Below, in pieces: positions 27,120 to 36,593 of a stretch of DNA of 64,000 nucleotides. The number at the start of each line of letters is the position of its first letter. Positions within the stretch are counted from its first letter, which is position 1. The DNA comes from Marinobacter sp. AC-23 (lineage in GTDB: Bacteria; Pseudomonadota; Gammaproteobacteria; Pseudomonadales; Oleiphilaceae), in assembly GCF_001858325.1 (NCBI RefSeq), contig NZ_MBPP01000025.1, positions 1 to 64,000 on the forward strand. Direction: 5' to 3'. The notes under the pieces were generated by a model. The model did not search any database, had not been told where the DNA came from, and worked only from the letters and a program-made list of their open reading frames with translations. The position numbers and the translations under genes were made by a program.

Positions 27120-27938
27120 TTAACCTCCTTGGTCCAGCCAGGGAAAATCTGGATGTCCTGGGTGGCTGAGAGCTTCGATCATTTCATCGGGGTAGGTGCC
27201 ACGGTAATACTGTGCAAATGTGCCATCCAGTTTCATCTTGTCCAGGATTTTCTGCCAGCGGGCAACGGTTGCATCTGCGGTATCCAGCGACATAGCAATG
27301 TATAGGTATTTCGCTGAGGTGATGTAGGCAAGGGTCACATCGTTTGCTGAATAATCCGTTTCGGCAAATAATGGCAGGTGCCCAATATCGCTGGTCATCC
27401 AGGCATCAACGCGCCTGTGCATTAGCATCTCCAGACACTGCGCCGGCCGGGTGGGTTGTTCCAGATTGGTAAAGCCCAGAGCTGTCAGTGACTGCCCGTC
27501 AGAGCCTCCCCGGTACGCACAGACGCCATTCAGCTCGCGCGCGTCGTCCAGTGTTTCTATTGCAAGGTCATCTTGGCGACGAACAAAAAAACCGCCGGTG
27601 ACACGCTTGATCGGGCCGACCCACTTGAACAGGTCTTCCCGTATTTCTGAGCGGGTGGCTTCAAACAGTGCTACATTCGGCTCTTGCAGGGCCATCCTGT
27701 AACCACGTGCCCATGGCAGCAGAACGATATCGCCCGGCTCGCCAGCACGTTTCATCAATTCGCGGACGAGTTCAGCTGTCGCTCCGGTTACACGGCCGTT
27801 TGCATCGAGATATTCACCTGGAGGCGAGTGCTCAGTCACCACCCTCATCGGTTCGCTCCACACCTGGGGGCAGGAAAGCCCGGTGATTAGGAGTATTCCC
27901 GTCAGAGTTATTCTTCTTACACGATAATCTCCTGCCAT
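27120..27938 (-). CDS. Periplasmic family-3 solute-binding-like protein
   Basis: The protein has about 272 residues from the ATG at 27938 (MAGDYRVRRITLTGILLITGL), which opens a signal peptide. The mature protein shows SBP_bac_3 features, namely VVTEHSPPGEYLDANGRVTGATAELVRELMKRAG near the start, VGPIKRVTGGFFVRR in the middle, and MHRRVDAWMTSDIG and MKLDGTFAQYYRGTYPDEM near the end. No permease or ATPase gene is nearby. It may therefore be an orphan binding protein acting with a sensor; the GGDEF/EAL gene converges on it with a 57-base gap (inference). The ligand is unknown. Confidence 0.78.
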   Translation of the reverse strand: MAGDYRVRRITLTGILLITGLSCPQVWSEPMRVVTEHSPPGEYLDANGRVTGATAELVRELMKRAGEPGDIVLLPWARGYRMALQEPNVALFEATRSEIREDLFKWVGPIKRVTGGFFVRRQDDLAIETLDDARELNGVCAYRGGSDGQSLTALGFTNLEQPTRPAQCLEMLMHRRVDAWMTSDIGHLPLFAETDYSANDVTLAYITSAKYLYIAMSLDTADATVARWQKILDKMKLDGTFAQYYRGTYPDEMIEALSHPGHPDFPWLDQGG

Positions 27939-28072
27939 TCGCAAACCCTGTGTCCCGGAAACCAGCCAACCATCAAAATGGCTCATGCTGCGTCAGAATA
28001 ACGGGCAAGGGAAAAAATGTCTGTAACGAAACGAAACTCAGCCCAAAGCCAGTTCCTGGAGCCGGCTGTAGC

Positions 28073-28570
28073 TCAGCTGGCAGGCGCCCAAAGCCCCTGT
28101 AGTTGGCCTAGCAGTGAAGAGCCAACCCCTTGGTCTCCCAGAAAGCCCATTATAATCGGTACGAATTGCTGGATCATGGCGTTGTCCATGCCCAGCGCTG
28201 AGAAGGCCGATTGCACCTCGGACATGGACGAAATGCCGGAGAGGAGGCTGTCGCTCAAGCTGTTACCTCCCCCCAGCAGGTTGGATAGGCCCGGAGCTTT
28301 GCTCGTGAGACCACTCATGGTGCTGGTGCCCAGCTCATTTTTAGCGAGTTGCAACAAGGCGCTGGTACCACCAGCCGCCTGAGTTTCGGTAACGTCGAGT
28401 TGGCCCTCTAGCTGACCTAACAGTTGCTGGGCTTCACCGCTGACCTGTGTGGCTGAGGATAATGCTTGGGTGCCGCTGGAGATGGTGTCGTTCAGGCTGA
28501 AAGCGCCAGCGCTAGGTGCTAGCAGGTAAATACTTGAAACAAAAAGGAACTTCTTGAGAATGTCGTTCAT
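28073..28570 (-). CDS. DUF2780 (VcgC/VcgE-type) secreted protein
   Basis: The protein has 165 residues with a signal peptide (MNDILKKFLFVSSIYLLAPSAGAF). The rest is low in charge and rich in Ser, Gly, Leu and Gln. A helical C-terminal region (LLQLAKNELG, GLSNLLGG, MDNAMIQQFVPIIMGFLGDQG) is the pattern of DUF2780. Function is unknown for the family. The gene is 90 bases downstream of a molybdopterin oxidoreductase gene on the same strand, with an AT-rich gap, so it may have its own promoter. Confidence 0.75.
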   Translation of the reverse strand: MNDILKKFLFVSSIYLLAPSAGAFSLNDTISSGTQALSSATQVSGEAQQLLGQLEGQLDVTETQAAGGTSALLQLAKNELGTSTMSGLTSKAPGLSNLLGGGNSLSDSLLSGISSMSEVQSAFSALGMDNAMIQQFVPIIMGFLGDQGVGSSLLGQLQGLWAPAS

Positions 28571-28659
28571 TGTTACTTCCTGCGGGGTGTGTGGTCGAGA
28601 GGTTCCTTAATATATTGGGGGGCAGTAGCAAAATAAAAGTGCCAAAAATCCATACAGTT

Positions 28660-29424
28660 TTATATGCCGGCGTACCAAGCGTAGCCTCGATCTTCCCAGA
28701 AACCTCCGTTACCGCCTTCGATATCCTCAAAGTTTTCGACCACTTCAATCGCCATGATGAACTTGGCCATCTTGTAGCCCAGTTGTCGCTCAACTCGCAA
28801 CCGAAGCGGTGCGCCATTGGCGGTTGGCAAGGTCTCGCCGTTGAGTCCATACGCGAGCAATGTTTGCGGGTGGTAGGCGTCTTCCATGTCGATACTTTCG
28901 TAGTAGCGGCTGCCGGTTGAGCCGTAGGAATCGGCGCAGTGAAATACCAGGTAACGCGCGCTGGGTAGCGGTTGAACCTGCTCAAGTACTGCGCTGAGTT
29001 TGGCGCCGGTCCATTCACCAATAACACTCCAGCCTTCCACACAGTCATGCCGGGTGATCTGGGTACGGGACGGCAAGGCTTTGAGATCGTTCAGCGACAG
29101 GCGGGCGGGGTTTTTGACGAGGCCGTCCACTCTCAGGGCATAATCTGCAAAGTTGTTGGCGGCCAGGCGTTGGTACTCTTGACCACTGCCGTTGGTGCTG
29201 CCGTTGGGGCGGTGTATCGGCGATATGTCGGCCCGGGTAAATTCTTTAGCCATGGCTTTTCGTGGTGTGATCGCATGCTGAGCAAAATTCGATAACTTTT
29301 CGCTACTGCGCAAAGTGTCAACGAACCAATCGCTGCGAGAGAGCTTGTCACACCCGGTGAGTGTCAGTAACCCACCGGACGCGAGCAGGCCTTTCAATAA
29401 ACGCCGTCGGTTGTTATCCGTCAT
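28660..29424 (-). CDS. Sulfite-oxidase-fold molybdopterin oxidoreductase
   Basis: This is an exported oxidoreductase of 254 residues. The ATG at 29424 (MTDNNRRRLLKGLLASGG) follows AAAAGGAG and opens a Tat-like signal with RRR. The hydrophobic part ends in LTLTGCDKL, which also fits a lipoprotein site. The molybdopterin core has the expected Cys in TRHDCVEGWSVIGEW near 134-140, YLVFHCADSYG near 164 and LRLRVERQLGYKMAKFI near 213-229. The start overlaps the cytochrome b gene by 11 bases. The pair resembles MsrPQ-like systems, in which the cytochrome supplies electrons from the quinone pool. The substrate is unknown. Confidence 0.87.
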   Translation of the reverse strand: MTDNNRRRLLKGLLASGGLLTLTGCDKLSRSDWFVDTLRSSEKLSNFAQHAITPRKAMAKEFTRADISPIHRPNGSTNGSGQEYQRLAANNFADYALRVDGLVKNPARLSLNDLKALPSRTQITRHDCVEGWSVIGEWTGAKLSAVLEQVQPLPSARYLVFHCADSYGSTGSRYYESIDMEDAYHPQTLLAYGLNGETLPTANGAPLRLRVERQLGYKMAKFIMAIEVVENFEDIEGGNGGFWEDRGYAWYAGI

Positions 29425-30268
29425 GGTGGGACTCCTTTTCATGCTTATCAGGTGTATCGGTTTGATAACGAAAATTACCGGTAATCATGGAGCGCAGGTT
29501 GTTCAACGGGCCGGTAACGACCACTTCAAACAGGTGGACAAACACAAACAATACAAAGGAGCATGCGATCAGAAAATGAATGCTCCTGGCTGACTGCCGC
29601 CCGCCTAGCACTTCAAGTACGCCGCCCATAACCGTGTCCATGCGAGGTGACATGCACAGGCCAGTGATTACGATCAAAGCCCCCAGCCCAAAGATGGTGA
29701 TCAAGTACGCGAGTTTTTGCAGGATGTTGTACCGCGTAGCCTCTTCGCCAGCGGGGTGCTGCAGTTTGATGTGTGAAATTACCGAGCTGCCGAAGCTGCG
29801 CCAGTCCTCGCGTGTGGGTATCAGTTTTTTCAGGTGGCCTGAAGCTACCGCCCAGACAAAAAAGAGGGAGGCGTTAATCACCAGAAGCCAAGCAAAGAAA
29901 AAGTGCCAGTTTCGACCCATAGCTAGCCAGCGGCCACTGGGAATGGTCAGCCAGGAGGGAAAACCGCGCACCTGCGGATCGCCGTTTGCATCGCTTGATA
30001 GGCCCAGCACACCCGTCGTGTTCAGCTCCCAGCCAAACAGGCGGGTATGCCCGACCATTTCGCCAGCCTCCGTACGATGGGCACCCATGGACAGCCATGG
30101 CGAATCGAAATCAGAAACCGAGCCCCAATACAGGTGAGGGTGGGCATTAAAAATTTGAAGCCCGCTTAACAAAAGAAAAAACAGGCAAAGAGCGTTTGCC
30201 CAGTGAGTTATCCGCATTGGTAGCCCATGCCGGTATAACGTGCGGGTATGGGCTTTTGAATTCTTCAT
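29414..30268 (-). CDS. Membrane cytochrome b (b561 / Ni-Fe hydrogenase b-type)
   Basis: The protein has 284 residues with four or five membrane helices. Candidate haem ligands are His in RITHWANALC near 20, His in NWHFFFAWLL near 125 and His residues in ARSIHFLIA and FVHLFEV near 232 and 246. The periplasmic loop near 45-115 is long. It is followed without a gap by the molybdopterin oxidoreductase gene, for which it is the likely electron donor and membrane anchor. The family is the PF01292-type b cytochrome by pattern. Confidence 0.87.
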   Translation of the reverse strand: MKNSKAHTRTLYRHGLPMRITHWANALCLFFLLLSGLQIFNAHPHLYWGSVSDFDSPWLSMGAHRTEAGEMVGHTRLFGWELNTTGVLGLSSDANGDPQVRGFPSWLTIPSGRWLAMGRNWHFFFAWLLVINASLFFVWAVASGHLKKLIPTREDWRSFGSSVISHIKLQHPAGEEATRYNILQKLAYLITIFGLGALIVITGLCMSPRMDTVMGGVLEVLGGRQSARSIHFLIACSFVLFVFVHLFEVVVTGPLNNLRSMITGNFRYQTDTPDKHEKESHHDG

Positions 30269-30549
30269 GGAACAATCCCTCTGCGGAGTTCCGGATCAAA
30301 TACACGCCTGATTCGGAAATTACTCTTTGTTATTTCGAGTCGCTTGGCCCTATTGCACACACTACAAGCCAAAAAACTCGGAATCATTACGCAAAGATAA
30401 AAAAACTATAAACGATAGGGCGCGATTGCTTATTGGTTTTTGCTTTGTTGGTGATTGAACCTGCGCAGGTTTTCGGTTAAACCTAGCTTCTCTCATTTCT
30501 CTCACTGTGCGAAACCAACACGCTTAACCCCCAGAACAGGAGCCCGACA

Positions 30550-31005
30550 ATGGCGGAATTATCACTCAAGGAACAATTGAGCAACGCGGTAAAAGAGGCA
30601 ATGCGGAACAGGGATAAAACCCGGCTTGTCACCCTGCGTATGGCTCAGGCTGCGGTTAAACAGATCGAGATTGATGAACGCCGCGATCTGAATGACGAGG
30701 AAGTCCTGAAGGTGCTGGACAAAATGCTTAAGCAGCGCCGTGATTCTGCGCGACAATATGATGATGCCGGCCGCAAGGAGCTGGGCGACACGGAGCGGGC
30801 GGAAATGGTGATTATTGAGGAATTCATGCCCGCTGCCCTTTCCGAGGATGATTTGGATGCGCTGATTCGTAAGGCAATCAGTTCAACCGATGCTCAGGGA
30901 ATGCAGGATATGGGCAGTGTAATGAACACTCTGCGCCCTCAGGTGCTTGGTCGGGTCGAAATGGGCCACCTGAGCAAGAAGGTGCGGGCTGCGCTGGCGG
31001 GGTAA
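30550..31005 (+). CDS. GatB/YqeY-domain protein
   Basis: The protein has 151 residues of the YqeY family, which resembles the tail of GatB and whose cellular role is unclear. Signatures are LKEQLSNAVKEAMRNRDKTRLVTLRM near 5-30, VLDKMLKQRRDSARQYDDAGR near 57-77, IIEEFMPAALSEDDL near 93-107 and MGSVMNTLRPQVLGRVEMG near 122-140. An AGGAG site precedes the ATG. The 281-base gap upstream (30269-30549) is AT-rich on its left side. I see no RNA gene in it. Confidence 0.93.
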   Translation: MAELSLKEQLSNAVKEAMRNRDKTRLVTLRMAQAAVKQIEIDERRDLNDEEVLKVLDKMLKQRRDSARQYDDAGRKELGDTERAEMVIIEEFMPAALSEDDLDALIRKAISSTDAQGMQDMGSVMNTLRPQVLGRVEMGHLSKKVRAALAG

Positions 31006-31049
31006 CGGTTCTGCATGGAACGATATCTTATTCTTAGGAAGCAAACGCA

Positions 31050-31472
31050 ATGATTAGTACCAAAATATATAAATCCGTTTATGGCTTAGCTGAGAAGCTA
31101 ATGGAGGCTGATAAAAACGGCGATAAAGTGGCGTTTAATTCGCTGTATGCAGAGTTAAGGGCTGTTTGCATTGATAATGAAAATACCGACAAAGACCACC
31201 CCGAACAATGGGAAACACTTGCGGACTTTGCAGAGAATTTAGAAGAGGCTTTGGAGGGCTACGAAAAAGCCATGGAAAAAGCCATGGCTATCAATGCGAA
31301 AGACCATATGTCATCGATCGCATTTTCTATGGCTACCGTGCAAATTGAGCTGGGCCAAACCGACGCAGCTATCAAAAATCTTCAAGATGCAAAAATCAAT
31401 GCTAATAAAATTGACGATAGAGAATTAAAAACAGACATAGACGAGCTGCTTGAAACGTTACTGGCAGATTAG
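31050..31472 (+). CDS. Small TPR-like hypothetical protein
   Basis: The protein has 140 residues and is rich in Lys, Glu, Asp and Ala, with no signal peptide or membrane segment. One helix-turn-helix pair resembles a TPR unit: EALEGYEKAMEKAMAINAKDHMSSIAFSMATVQIELGQTDAAIKNLQDAK near 68-117. Codon choice is visibly more AT-rich than in the neighbours, which hints at a different origin. It sits 45 bases after the yqeY stop, with GGAAG before the ATG. I cannot name a function. Confidence 0.7.
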   Translation: MISTKIYKSVYGLAEKLMEADKNGDKVAFNSLYAELRAVCIDNENTDKDHPEQWETLADFAENLEEALEGYEKAMEKAMAINAKDHMSSIAFSMATVQIELGQTDAAIKNLQDAKINANKIDDRELKTDIDELLETLLAD

Positions 31473-31529
31473 CTATGCCTATAATGTGAGCAGCTCCGGC
31501 GACTCTTCTTGAAGGAAGTGGCCTGTTGC

Positions 31530-32198
31530 TCACGCAAAAGCGTATTCTCCACCCTTCTCAAGCGCCTTCTGGTAAGCAGGTCTGGCGTGCATACGTTCTA
31601 CCCAGGCTAAAATGTTGGGCCGGTTCTTGCCGACGATACCCCGGGCTACTGAGGCTTCCAGCGGGAAACTCATCTGAATGTCTGCGGCGCTGAGGTTGTC
31701 CCCGAGAAACCAAGTGTTTTTCGCCAAGTGAGACTCGACAAAATCCAGATGCGTGTTGATCATCGGGCCTATGAACGTTTGATGGGTTTTGTTCACAATG
31801 CCTTTAGCTACTGGCTTGATAAAAAACGGCATTGGGCTGTTTTTCACCTTTTCAAACACCAGGCGCATAACCAACGGAGGCATTAAAGAGCCTTCGGCGT
31901 AATGCAGCCAGTACGTGTAATCAAGCCACGCCTGGCCACCGCTCTCGGGCAGCATGGTGTCTTTGCCATAGGTGTGGGCAAGATATTCGATAATGGCGCC
32001 AGACTCCGCTACTACCAGATCGCCGGTGGTAATTATCGGTGATTTACCCAATGGATGTATTTTTTTCAGGCTTGCAGGCGCCAGCATGGTTTTTTTGTCG
32101 CGTTCGTAACGCTGGATCTCGTAGGGCACTCCAAGCTCCTCCAGCATCCAGAGAACGCGTTGCGAGCGGGAATTATTAAGGTGATGAACTGTAATCAT
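31530..32198 (-). CDS. Glutathione S-transferase
   Basis: This is a cytosolic GST of 222 residues. The N-terminal thioredoxin-like domain begins ITVHHLNNSRSQRVLWMLEELGVPYE, where Ser near residue 10 is the likely glutathione-activating residue. K-S-P-I-I near 52-56 supplies the cis-Pro, and VVAESGAIIEYL near 61-72 is the glutathione-binding segment. The C-terminal helical domain includes NLSAADIQMSFPLEA near 173-187, the N-capping motif of GSTs. The physiological substrate is unknown. Its N-terminus resembles bacterial detoxifying GSTs that are encoded as single genes. Confidence 0.92.
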   Translation of the reverse strand: MITVHHLNNSRSQRVLWMLEELGVPYEIQRYERDKKTMLAPASLKKIHPLGKSPIITTGDLVVAESGAIIEYLAHTYGKDTMLPESGGQAWLDYTYWLHYAEGSLMPPLVMRLVFEKVKNSPMPFFIKPVAKGIVNKTHQTFIGPMINTHLDFVESHLAKNTWFLGDNLSAADIQMSFPLEASVARGIVGKNRPNILAWVERMHARPAYQKALEKGGEYAFA

Positions 32199-32399
32199 GC
32201 AGAACTCCGTTCACTTCAAAAGAGAGATCAGACTAGCAGAGTAGTCTGCAAATGCCTTTCGGGTTTACCATTATTAACTTCGACTGGAGAATATTGCCCG
32301 GCTTAGTTGCTGTTTATTACCATAGCGGCAATGCTTGGGCAGCAGCAGCTGCGGTTTTGATTTGTCGAAGTTTTTGTAATCTCTTATTTGGGGCTCACT

Positions 32400-33047
32400 A
32401 TGAACAATATGCACATTGATATCGTTTCCGACATCGCCTGCCCATGGTGCGCCATTGGCTATGCCCGCCTAGAGCGCGCCATGGGGCAGTTGGCGCCAGA
32501 GTATGAGTTCACCGTTCAATGGCATGCATTTGAGCTGAACCCCGATCACAGCGGTGAGGGTGAGCCGATTCTGCCGGCTTTGGCCCGCAAGTACGGGCGG
32601 AGCGAGGAAGAGTTGCGCGTCACTCAGAACCAGATGATGACGATCGCGGAAGATCTTGGCCTTAATTTTGACAGCATTCAGGAGCGGCTCACCTGCAACA
32701 CGTTCGATGCCCACCGGCTGGTAAAATGGGCCGGCGAGCAGGGCCAGCAGACGGGCATGAAGCAAGCGTTGTTTGAAGCCTACTTCGGCAAAGCGGAAGA
32801 CGTCTCCAACCACGATGTTCTGATCAAATGCGTTGAATCTCTCGGGTTGGATTCCACAAAAGCCAGAGATGTGCTGGGCACTGACCAGTACGCGACTGAG
32901 GTGCGAGAAGACGAAGCCACGTACCAGAAGGCGGGTGTTACGGCTGTACCGGCGTACATAATCAACGGCCAGTACCTCATCTCCGGAGCACAAGAGCCCG
33001 ATACTTTGGTTCAGGCGTTGCAGGAGATTGGCGCAGAGCCTGCCTGA
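32400..33047 (+). CDS. DsbA-family (FrnE-type) thiol oxidoreductase
   Basis: This is a cytoplasmic thioredoxin-fold protein of about 215 residues without a signal peptide. The start is probably the ATG at 32400 (MNNMHIDIVSDIACPWC). A TTG four codons earlier is less likely. The redox motif CPWC is at 14-17, and TAVPAYIING near 184 contains the cis-Pro loop. The central helical insertion includes DFD-like NTFDAHRLVKWAGEQGQ near 99. FrnE-like members act in oxidative stress or polyketide tailoring. The actual partner here is unknown. It is convergent with the metallopeptidase gene. Confidence 0.92.
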   Translation: MNNMHIDIVSDIACPWCAIGYARLERAMGQLAPEYEFTVQWHAFELNPDHSGEGEPILPALARKYGRSEEELRVTQNQMMTIAEDLGLNFDSIQERLTCNTFDAHRLVKWAGEQGQQTGMKQALFEAYFGKAEDVSNHDVLIKCVESLGLDSTKARDVLGTDQYATEVREDEATYQKAGVTAVPAYIINGQYLISGAQEPDTLVQALQEIGAEPA

Positions 33048-33080
33048 ACGACACAGGTTTCAATCGGTTTTGTCAGCGCC

Positions 33081-34045
33081 TTAGAGCCCCTGCGCTCCGC
33101 GCCGCAACCAGTCATGCACAAAGGCAAGCTTGCGGCGAGCAACATCTGACAGCACGAAAGGATAGAGATCTTCCAGGCCCATTGAGCGGTTGACGTGGTT
33201 GACGCCAGGAACAAGGGAGGCAGCAACATGGATCAGGCGTTCCGCGCTGGGTTCGGTATAGGGATCCCAGTTTTGGTGCGGCAATTCCGGTGAGGAAAGA
33301 CCTGCCGCGACGAAGCTGTCGGTTATATCGGTCAGGTGTAGCAAGTGGGCGGTGGTTTCGGCCCAGTCCTCATGAGGGTGCGCCGAGGCGTAGCTGGTCA
33401 GGAAGCTCAACGGCCAGCCGGGTGGCGGGCCTTCCTGGTAATATTGCTGTAAGGCCGTTGGATAGTCCGTGCGCTCGTCGCCGAACATTCCTCGAAAAGC
33501 ATCGAGAAAATCCTCGCGCAGGCTGAGTCGCCACCAAAGCATATGGGCGATCTCGTGTCGCATGTGGCCTATCATGGTGCGATAGGGTTCCTCCAGCGCT
33601 TCACGGCGGGTTACTCGCAGAACAGGGTCTACTTCGGCCACGCTGATGGTCACCTTACCCTGAACATGCCCCATGGGTACTGGGGTGGCACCCTCGGCAA
33701 GCATGTGGAACACAGGTGCGCGCCAGGGTCTTCGGGCCGGAACCAGTGCCACCGGCCAAGATTGTCCAGTGCCCAGCGCTTGGCTGCCTCTGTTTGCGCC
33801 CAGTTGGGAATGGCGTTGGGAATAGCCGGGTCTGGCGCTAGTTCGGTCATTGCGCAGGATCGACAAAAAGCGCCTTGCTTGGGGGCAATCCAGTTGCAAC
33901 CGATAATTTCCCGGTTCGCGCAAAAAGGCGGCATAGGCACGAATTCCCGCGCCTGCGGGTCGTAAGCAACAGGAGTTCCTTCGGCTGTAGCCAGGTTGTC
34001 GAACCAGAGTGTGCCGGAGCCTACTGGATTGGAAAAAACACGCAT
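33081..34045 (-). CDS. Putative zinc-binding metallopeptidase, frame-broken
   Basis: The repaired length is 321 residues. The start at 34045 (MRVFSNPVGSGTLWFDN) follows GGAG. A zinc-ribbon-like N-terminus has C-x7-C and C-x2-C (FCANREIIGC, FCRSC) near 41-69. The frame is lost near 33720 by one missing base, after WFRPEDPGA, and continues PVFHMLAEGA. The peptidase part carries the zincin motif MRHEIAHMLWW near 176 and the downstream HEDWAETTAHLLH segment near 236, which supplies the third ligand region. This is the layout of the 'putative zinc-binding metallo-peptidase' family. The first ribbon lacks the Cys pair seen in relatives. The substrate is unknown. Confidence 0.83.
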
Positions 34046-34220
34046 GGATCATGGACTCCAAAGGTATGGCAGGGCGAGCGACCCTTAAAATGATCATTCG
34101 ATACTTCTCTTCTCCCGGCTTTTTGTCAAATGGTGGGCGCCGCAGGTTTGCTACTATCCTGATACAGTCGGTGAATAGTTTGCGGACCCATAACCACACA
34201 AGTAAGAAGGTGCCTTTTCC

Positions 34221-35435
34221 ATGACGGAACTCAAACAGGTTGCCGGCCTCGCTCCCCGCCAGCTTCTCAACATTGAAGGCCATCTTGACCGTTGCTATAT
34301 CCAGCCTGGTAAATTGCCCGGCGCATTAACACTGGTGGCCCGGCGCGGAGAGATTGCTTATGTAAAAGCCCAAGGGCTGATGGATGTGGAACGCAACAAG
34401 CCGGTGTGCCGTGATACGGTTTTTCGCATCTACTCCATGACCAAGCCGATCACGTCTATCGCCATGATGCAGCTTTATGAGCAAGGGCGGTTTTTGCTGG
34501 ATGATCCAGTGCACAAGTATATTCCGGCCTGGAAAAATCGGCGGGTGTATAAAAGCGGTGTCTATCCTGATTTCCTGACCACACCCGCAACCAGCATCAT
34601 GACCATTCGCGACCTGTTCACCCATATGTCTGGCCTGACCTATGGATTTATGAACCGCACGAATGTTGATGCGGCTTACCGGGAATTGAAGCTTGATGGC
34701 AGCCGGGATTTGACGATGGAAACACTGGTCGATCAGCTTGCGGAATTGCCATTGGAGTTTTCGCCGGGCACAGCCTGGAACTATTCCGTCAGCACGGATG
34801 TACTGGGCTATCTGGTACAGCTGCTGTCGGGCCAGCCATTTGATGAATACCTGCGTGAGCATATCTTTGCCCCCCTGGATATGCCCGACACCGGCTTTCA
34901 CGTTCGTGATGATCAGCTTGACCGCTTCGCCGCCTGCTATCAGTACCAGCCTGGCGATCGGTTCCAGCTGCAGGACGATCCTGAGACATCGCCTTTCCGT
35001 CGTAAGGGGAGGTTTTTGTCGGGCGGCGGCGGACTGGTTTCTACTATTGACGATTATTTCCATTTTGCCCAAGCGCTTTGTCAGGGTGGAGAGTTTCAGG
35101 GGCAGCGAATTATTGGTCGCAAGACCCTGGAGTTCATGCGCAGCAATCATCTGCCGGGGAATCAGGATCTGCCAGGCCTTTCCGTGGGTGCGTTCAGCGA
35201 GACGCCCTATGCCGGAAGTGGTTTTGGCCTGGGCTTTTCTGTCAAAACTGACGTTGCCAAATCCCAGACCAACGGGTCGGTGGGGGAGTACGGTTGGGGT
35301 GGTTTGGCGAGCACCAACTTCTTCATCGATCCGGTCGAAGAGTTGGTGGTGATTTTTATGGCGCAGTTAATTCCTTCGTCGTCCTACCCGATCAGGCAGG
35401 AGTTGCGGGCGATCGTTAATGGAGCGTTGGTATGA
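34221..35435 (+). CDS. Beta-lactamase-fold serine hydrolase (class C / family VIII esterase type)
   Basis: The protein has 404 residues and no evident signal peptide. The nucleophile motif S-x-x-K is SMTK near residue 72, embedded in [21 protein letters not shown]. The Y-x-N-type motif is [12 protein letters not shown] near 193. [26 protein letters not shown] near 269-294 and [15 protein letters not shown] near 354-368 complete the fold. Cytoplasmic members of this family are usually esterases rather than antibiotic-hydrolysing enzymes, so a resistance role should not be assumed. The start follows AAGAAGGTG. The cdaR gene begins 13 bases after its stop. Confidence 0.9.
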   Translation: MTELKQVAGLAPRQLLNIEGHLDRCYIQPGKLPGALTLVARRGEIAYVKAQGLMDVERNKPVCRDTVFRIYSMTKPITSIAMMQLYEQGRFLLDDPVHKYIPAWKNRRVYKSGVYPDFLTTPATSIMTIRDLFTHMSGLTYGFMNRTNVDAAYRELKLDGSRDLTMETLVDQLAELPLEFSPGTAWNYSVSTDVLGYLVQLLSGQPFDEYLREHIFAPLDMPDTGFHVRDDQLDRFAACYQYQPGDRFQLQDDPETSPFRRKGRFLSGGGGLVSTIDDYFHFAQALCQGGEFQGQRIIGRKTLEFMRSNHLPGNQDLPGLSVGAFSETPYAGSGFGLGFSVKTDVAKSQTNGSVGEYGWGGLASTNFFIDPVEELVVIFMAQLIPSSSYPIRQELRAIVNGALV

Positions 35436-35447
35436 TGAGCACGGGCG

Positions 35448-36593
35448 TTGAGGATCGTGATCATTAATCTCGACCACACCACCGCTCAACGCATTGTAGA
35501 CCGGGCAATGCAGGTTATTGGCCACTCGGTAAATGTGATGACCCCAGACGGCGTTATCATCGCGTCAGGAGATCCACTTCGAGTGGGTGAAGTTCATCAG
35601 GGCGCGCGGCACGTCGCTCTGCAGGGAGAGTCTCTGTCGGTTGATGCCGCTAATGCAGAGCACTTCCCCGGGGTTCGCCATGGCGTTAACGTTCCCATCA
35701 CAGTTGGCCATCAGGTTGTAGCGGTTGTTGGTATTTCTGGAGAGCCTGCGAAGGTCTTGCCGTTTGCTGATTTGGTGAAGGTTACGGCGGAGCTTATGCT
35801 CGAGCAAACGGCTCTGTTGGAAATAGGCCAGCATCGTCGCCGGCAAATAGAAGACACGCTGTTAGCTTTGATTAATGGCCGTACCGTGCCGCAGAGTTGG
35901 CTGGATAGGATCGATGTCGATCTGGTTCAGCCGCGCCTTGCCTTGATCATCGAACCTGCGCAACTTCCTGGGGCCGATGATTTTGTTATTTCGTTGATGC
36001 GGCAGCTGGAACTCAGTGACAAAAGTCTGTTATTGGCACAGGTAGCTCCACAGCGGCTTCTTGTACTCGCTCCGGTAAAGCCATCGGGCGCTACAGGGGG
36101 GCGATCAATAGCAGAACAGGCATTGTTACGCCTGCAACGGAGCTTGTCAGCCACCACTTATATGTCGGTTGTGTTCGCCGCTGGACAGTACATTGAGGGG
36201 AGTTTGCAGGGGTGCTACGAATCTGCTCTTGCAACAATGACTAACGGCAGACGCGAATCACCGCAAAGCCGGCTCCATTATTACTCGGATGACCCGGTCA
36301 CCATTTTATGGGAAAGCCTGCATCCTGGCTGGCAGCAACAGGAACTGTTGCGACCTTTGCAAGCGCTGCAGACGCACCCCCGTCATCTTGTGTATGTGCG
36401 TACTCTGCAAGCGTTTCTTGATGCCAATGGTGATGTGCAAAGATGTGCGACAGCTCTGCACTTACACCGCAACACCATTCGGTATCGCCTGAAAAGCATT
36501 GAACAACTGACCGGGCTATCTCCATTTCGGCTCCCTGAACTTCTGCATCTATACCTGGCTCTGAGCTCTGATAGCCTTCCAAGTGATTTTTGA
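35448..36593 (+). CDS. cdaR: CdaR (SdaR)-type sugar-diacid/glycerate regulator
   Basis: This DNA-binding activator has 381 residues. The N-terminal diacid-recognition domain reads AQRIVDRAMQVIGHSVNVMTPDGVIIASGDPLRVGEVHQGA near 10-50 and HGVNVPITVGHQVVAVVGISGEP near 78-100. The C-terminal PucR-type helix-turn-helix reads DANGDVQRCATALHLHRNTIRYRLKSIEQLTGL near 326-358. Both align well with E. coli CdaR. The start is uncertain: TTG at 35448 or GTG at 35457, neither with a good ribosome site. In E. coli this regulator controls glucarate, galactarate and glycerate genes. Here a permease and glycerate kinase follow directly, with a palindrome just after the cdaR stop. Confidence 0.9.
   Translation: MRIVIINLDHTTAQRIVDRAMQVIGHSVNVMTPDGVIIASGDPLRVGEVHQGARHVALQGESLSVDAANAEHFPGVRHGVNVPITVGHQVVAVVGISGEPAKVLPFADLVKVTAELMLEQTALLEIGQHRRRQIEDTLLALINGRTVPQSWLDRIDVDLVQPRLALIIEPAQLPGADDFVISLMRQLELSDKSLLLAQVAPQRLLVLAPVKPSGATGGRSIAEQALLRLQRSLSATTYMSVVFAAGQYIEGSLQGCYESALATMTNGRRESPQSRLHYYSDDPVTILWESLHPGWQQQELLRPLQALQTHPRHLVYVRTLQAFLDANGDVQRCATALHLHRNTIRYRLKSIEQLTGLSPFRLPELLHLYLALSSDSLPSDF

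Noticed and set aside
28065..28100. A tRNA-like start (GGCTGTAGCTCAGCTGG)
   Set aside because: It overlaps the end of the DUF2780 gene. No anticodon arm, T-arm or acceptor pairing follows.
34046..34283. Upstream extension of the metallopeptidase in another frame
   Set aside because: It overlaps the start of the serine hydrolase on the other strand and reads as noise. The family N-terminus begins at 34045.
34221..35435. Beta-lactam resistance gene
   Set aside because: The motif set and lack of a signal peptide fit an esterase-type member of the fold. Resistance cannot be claimed.
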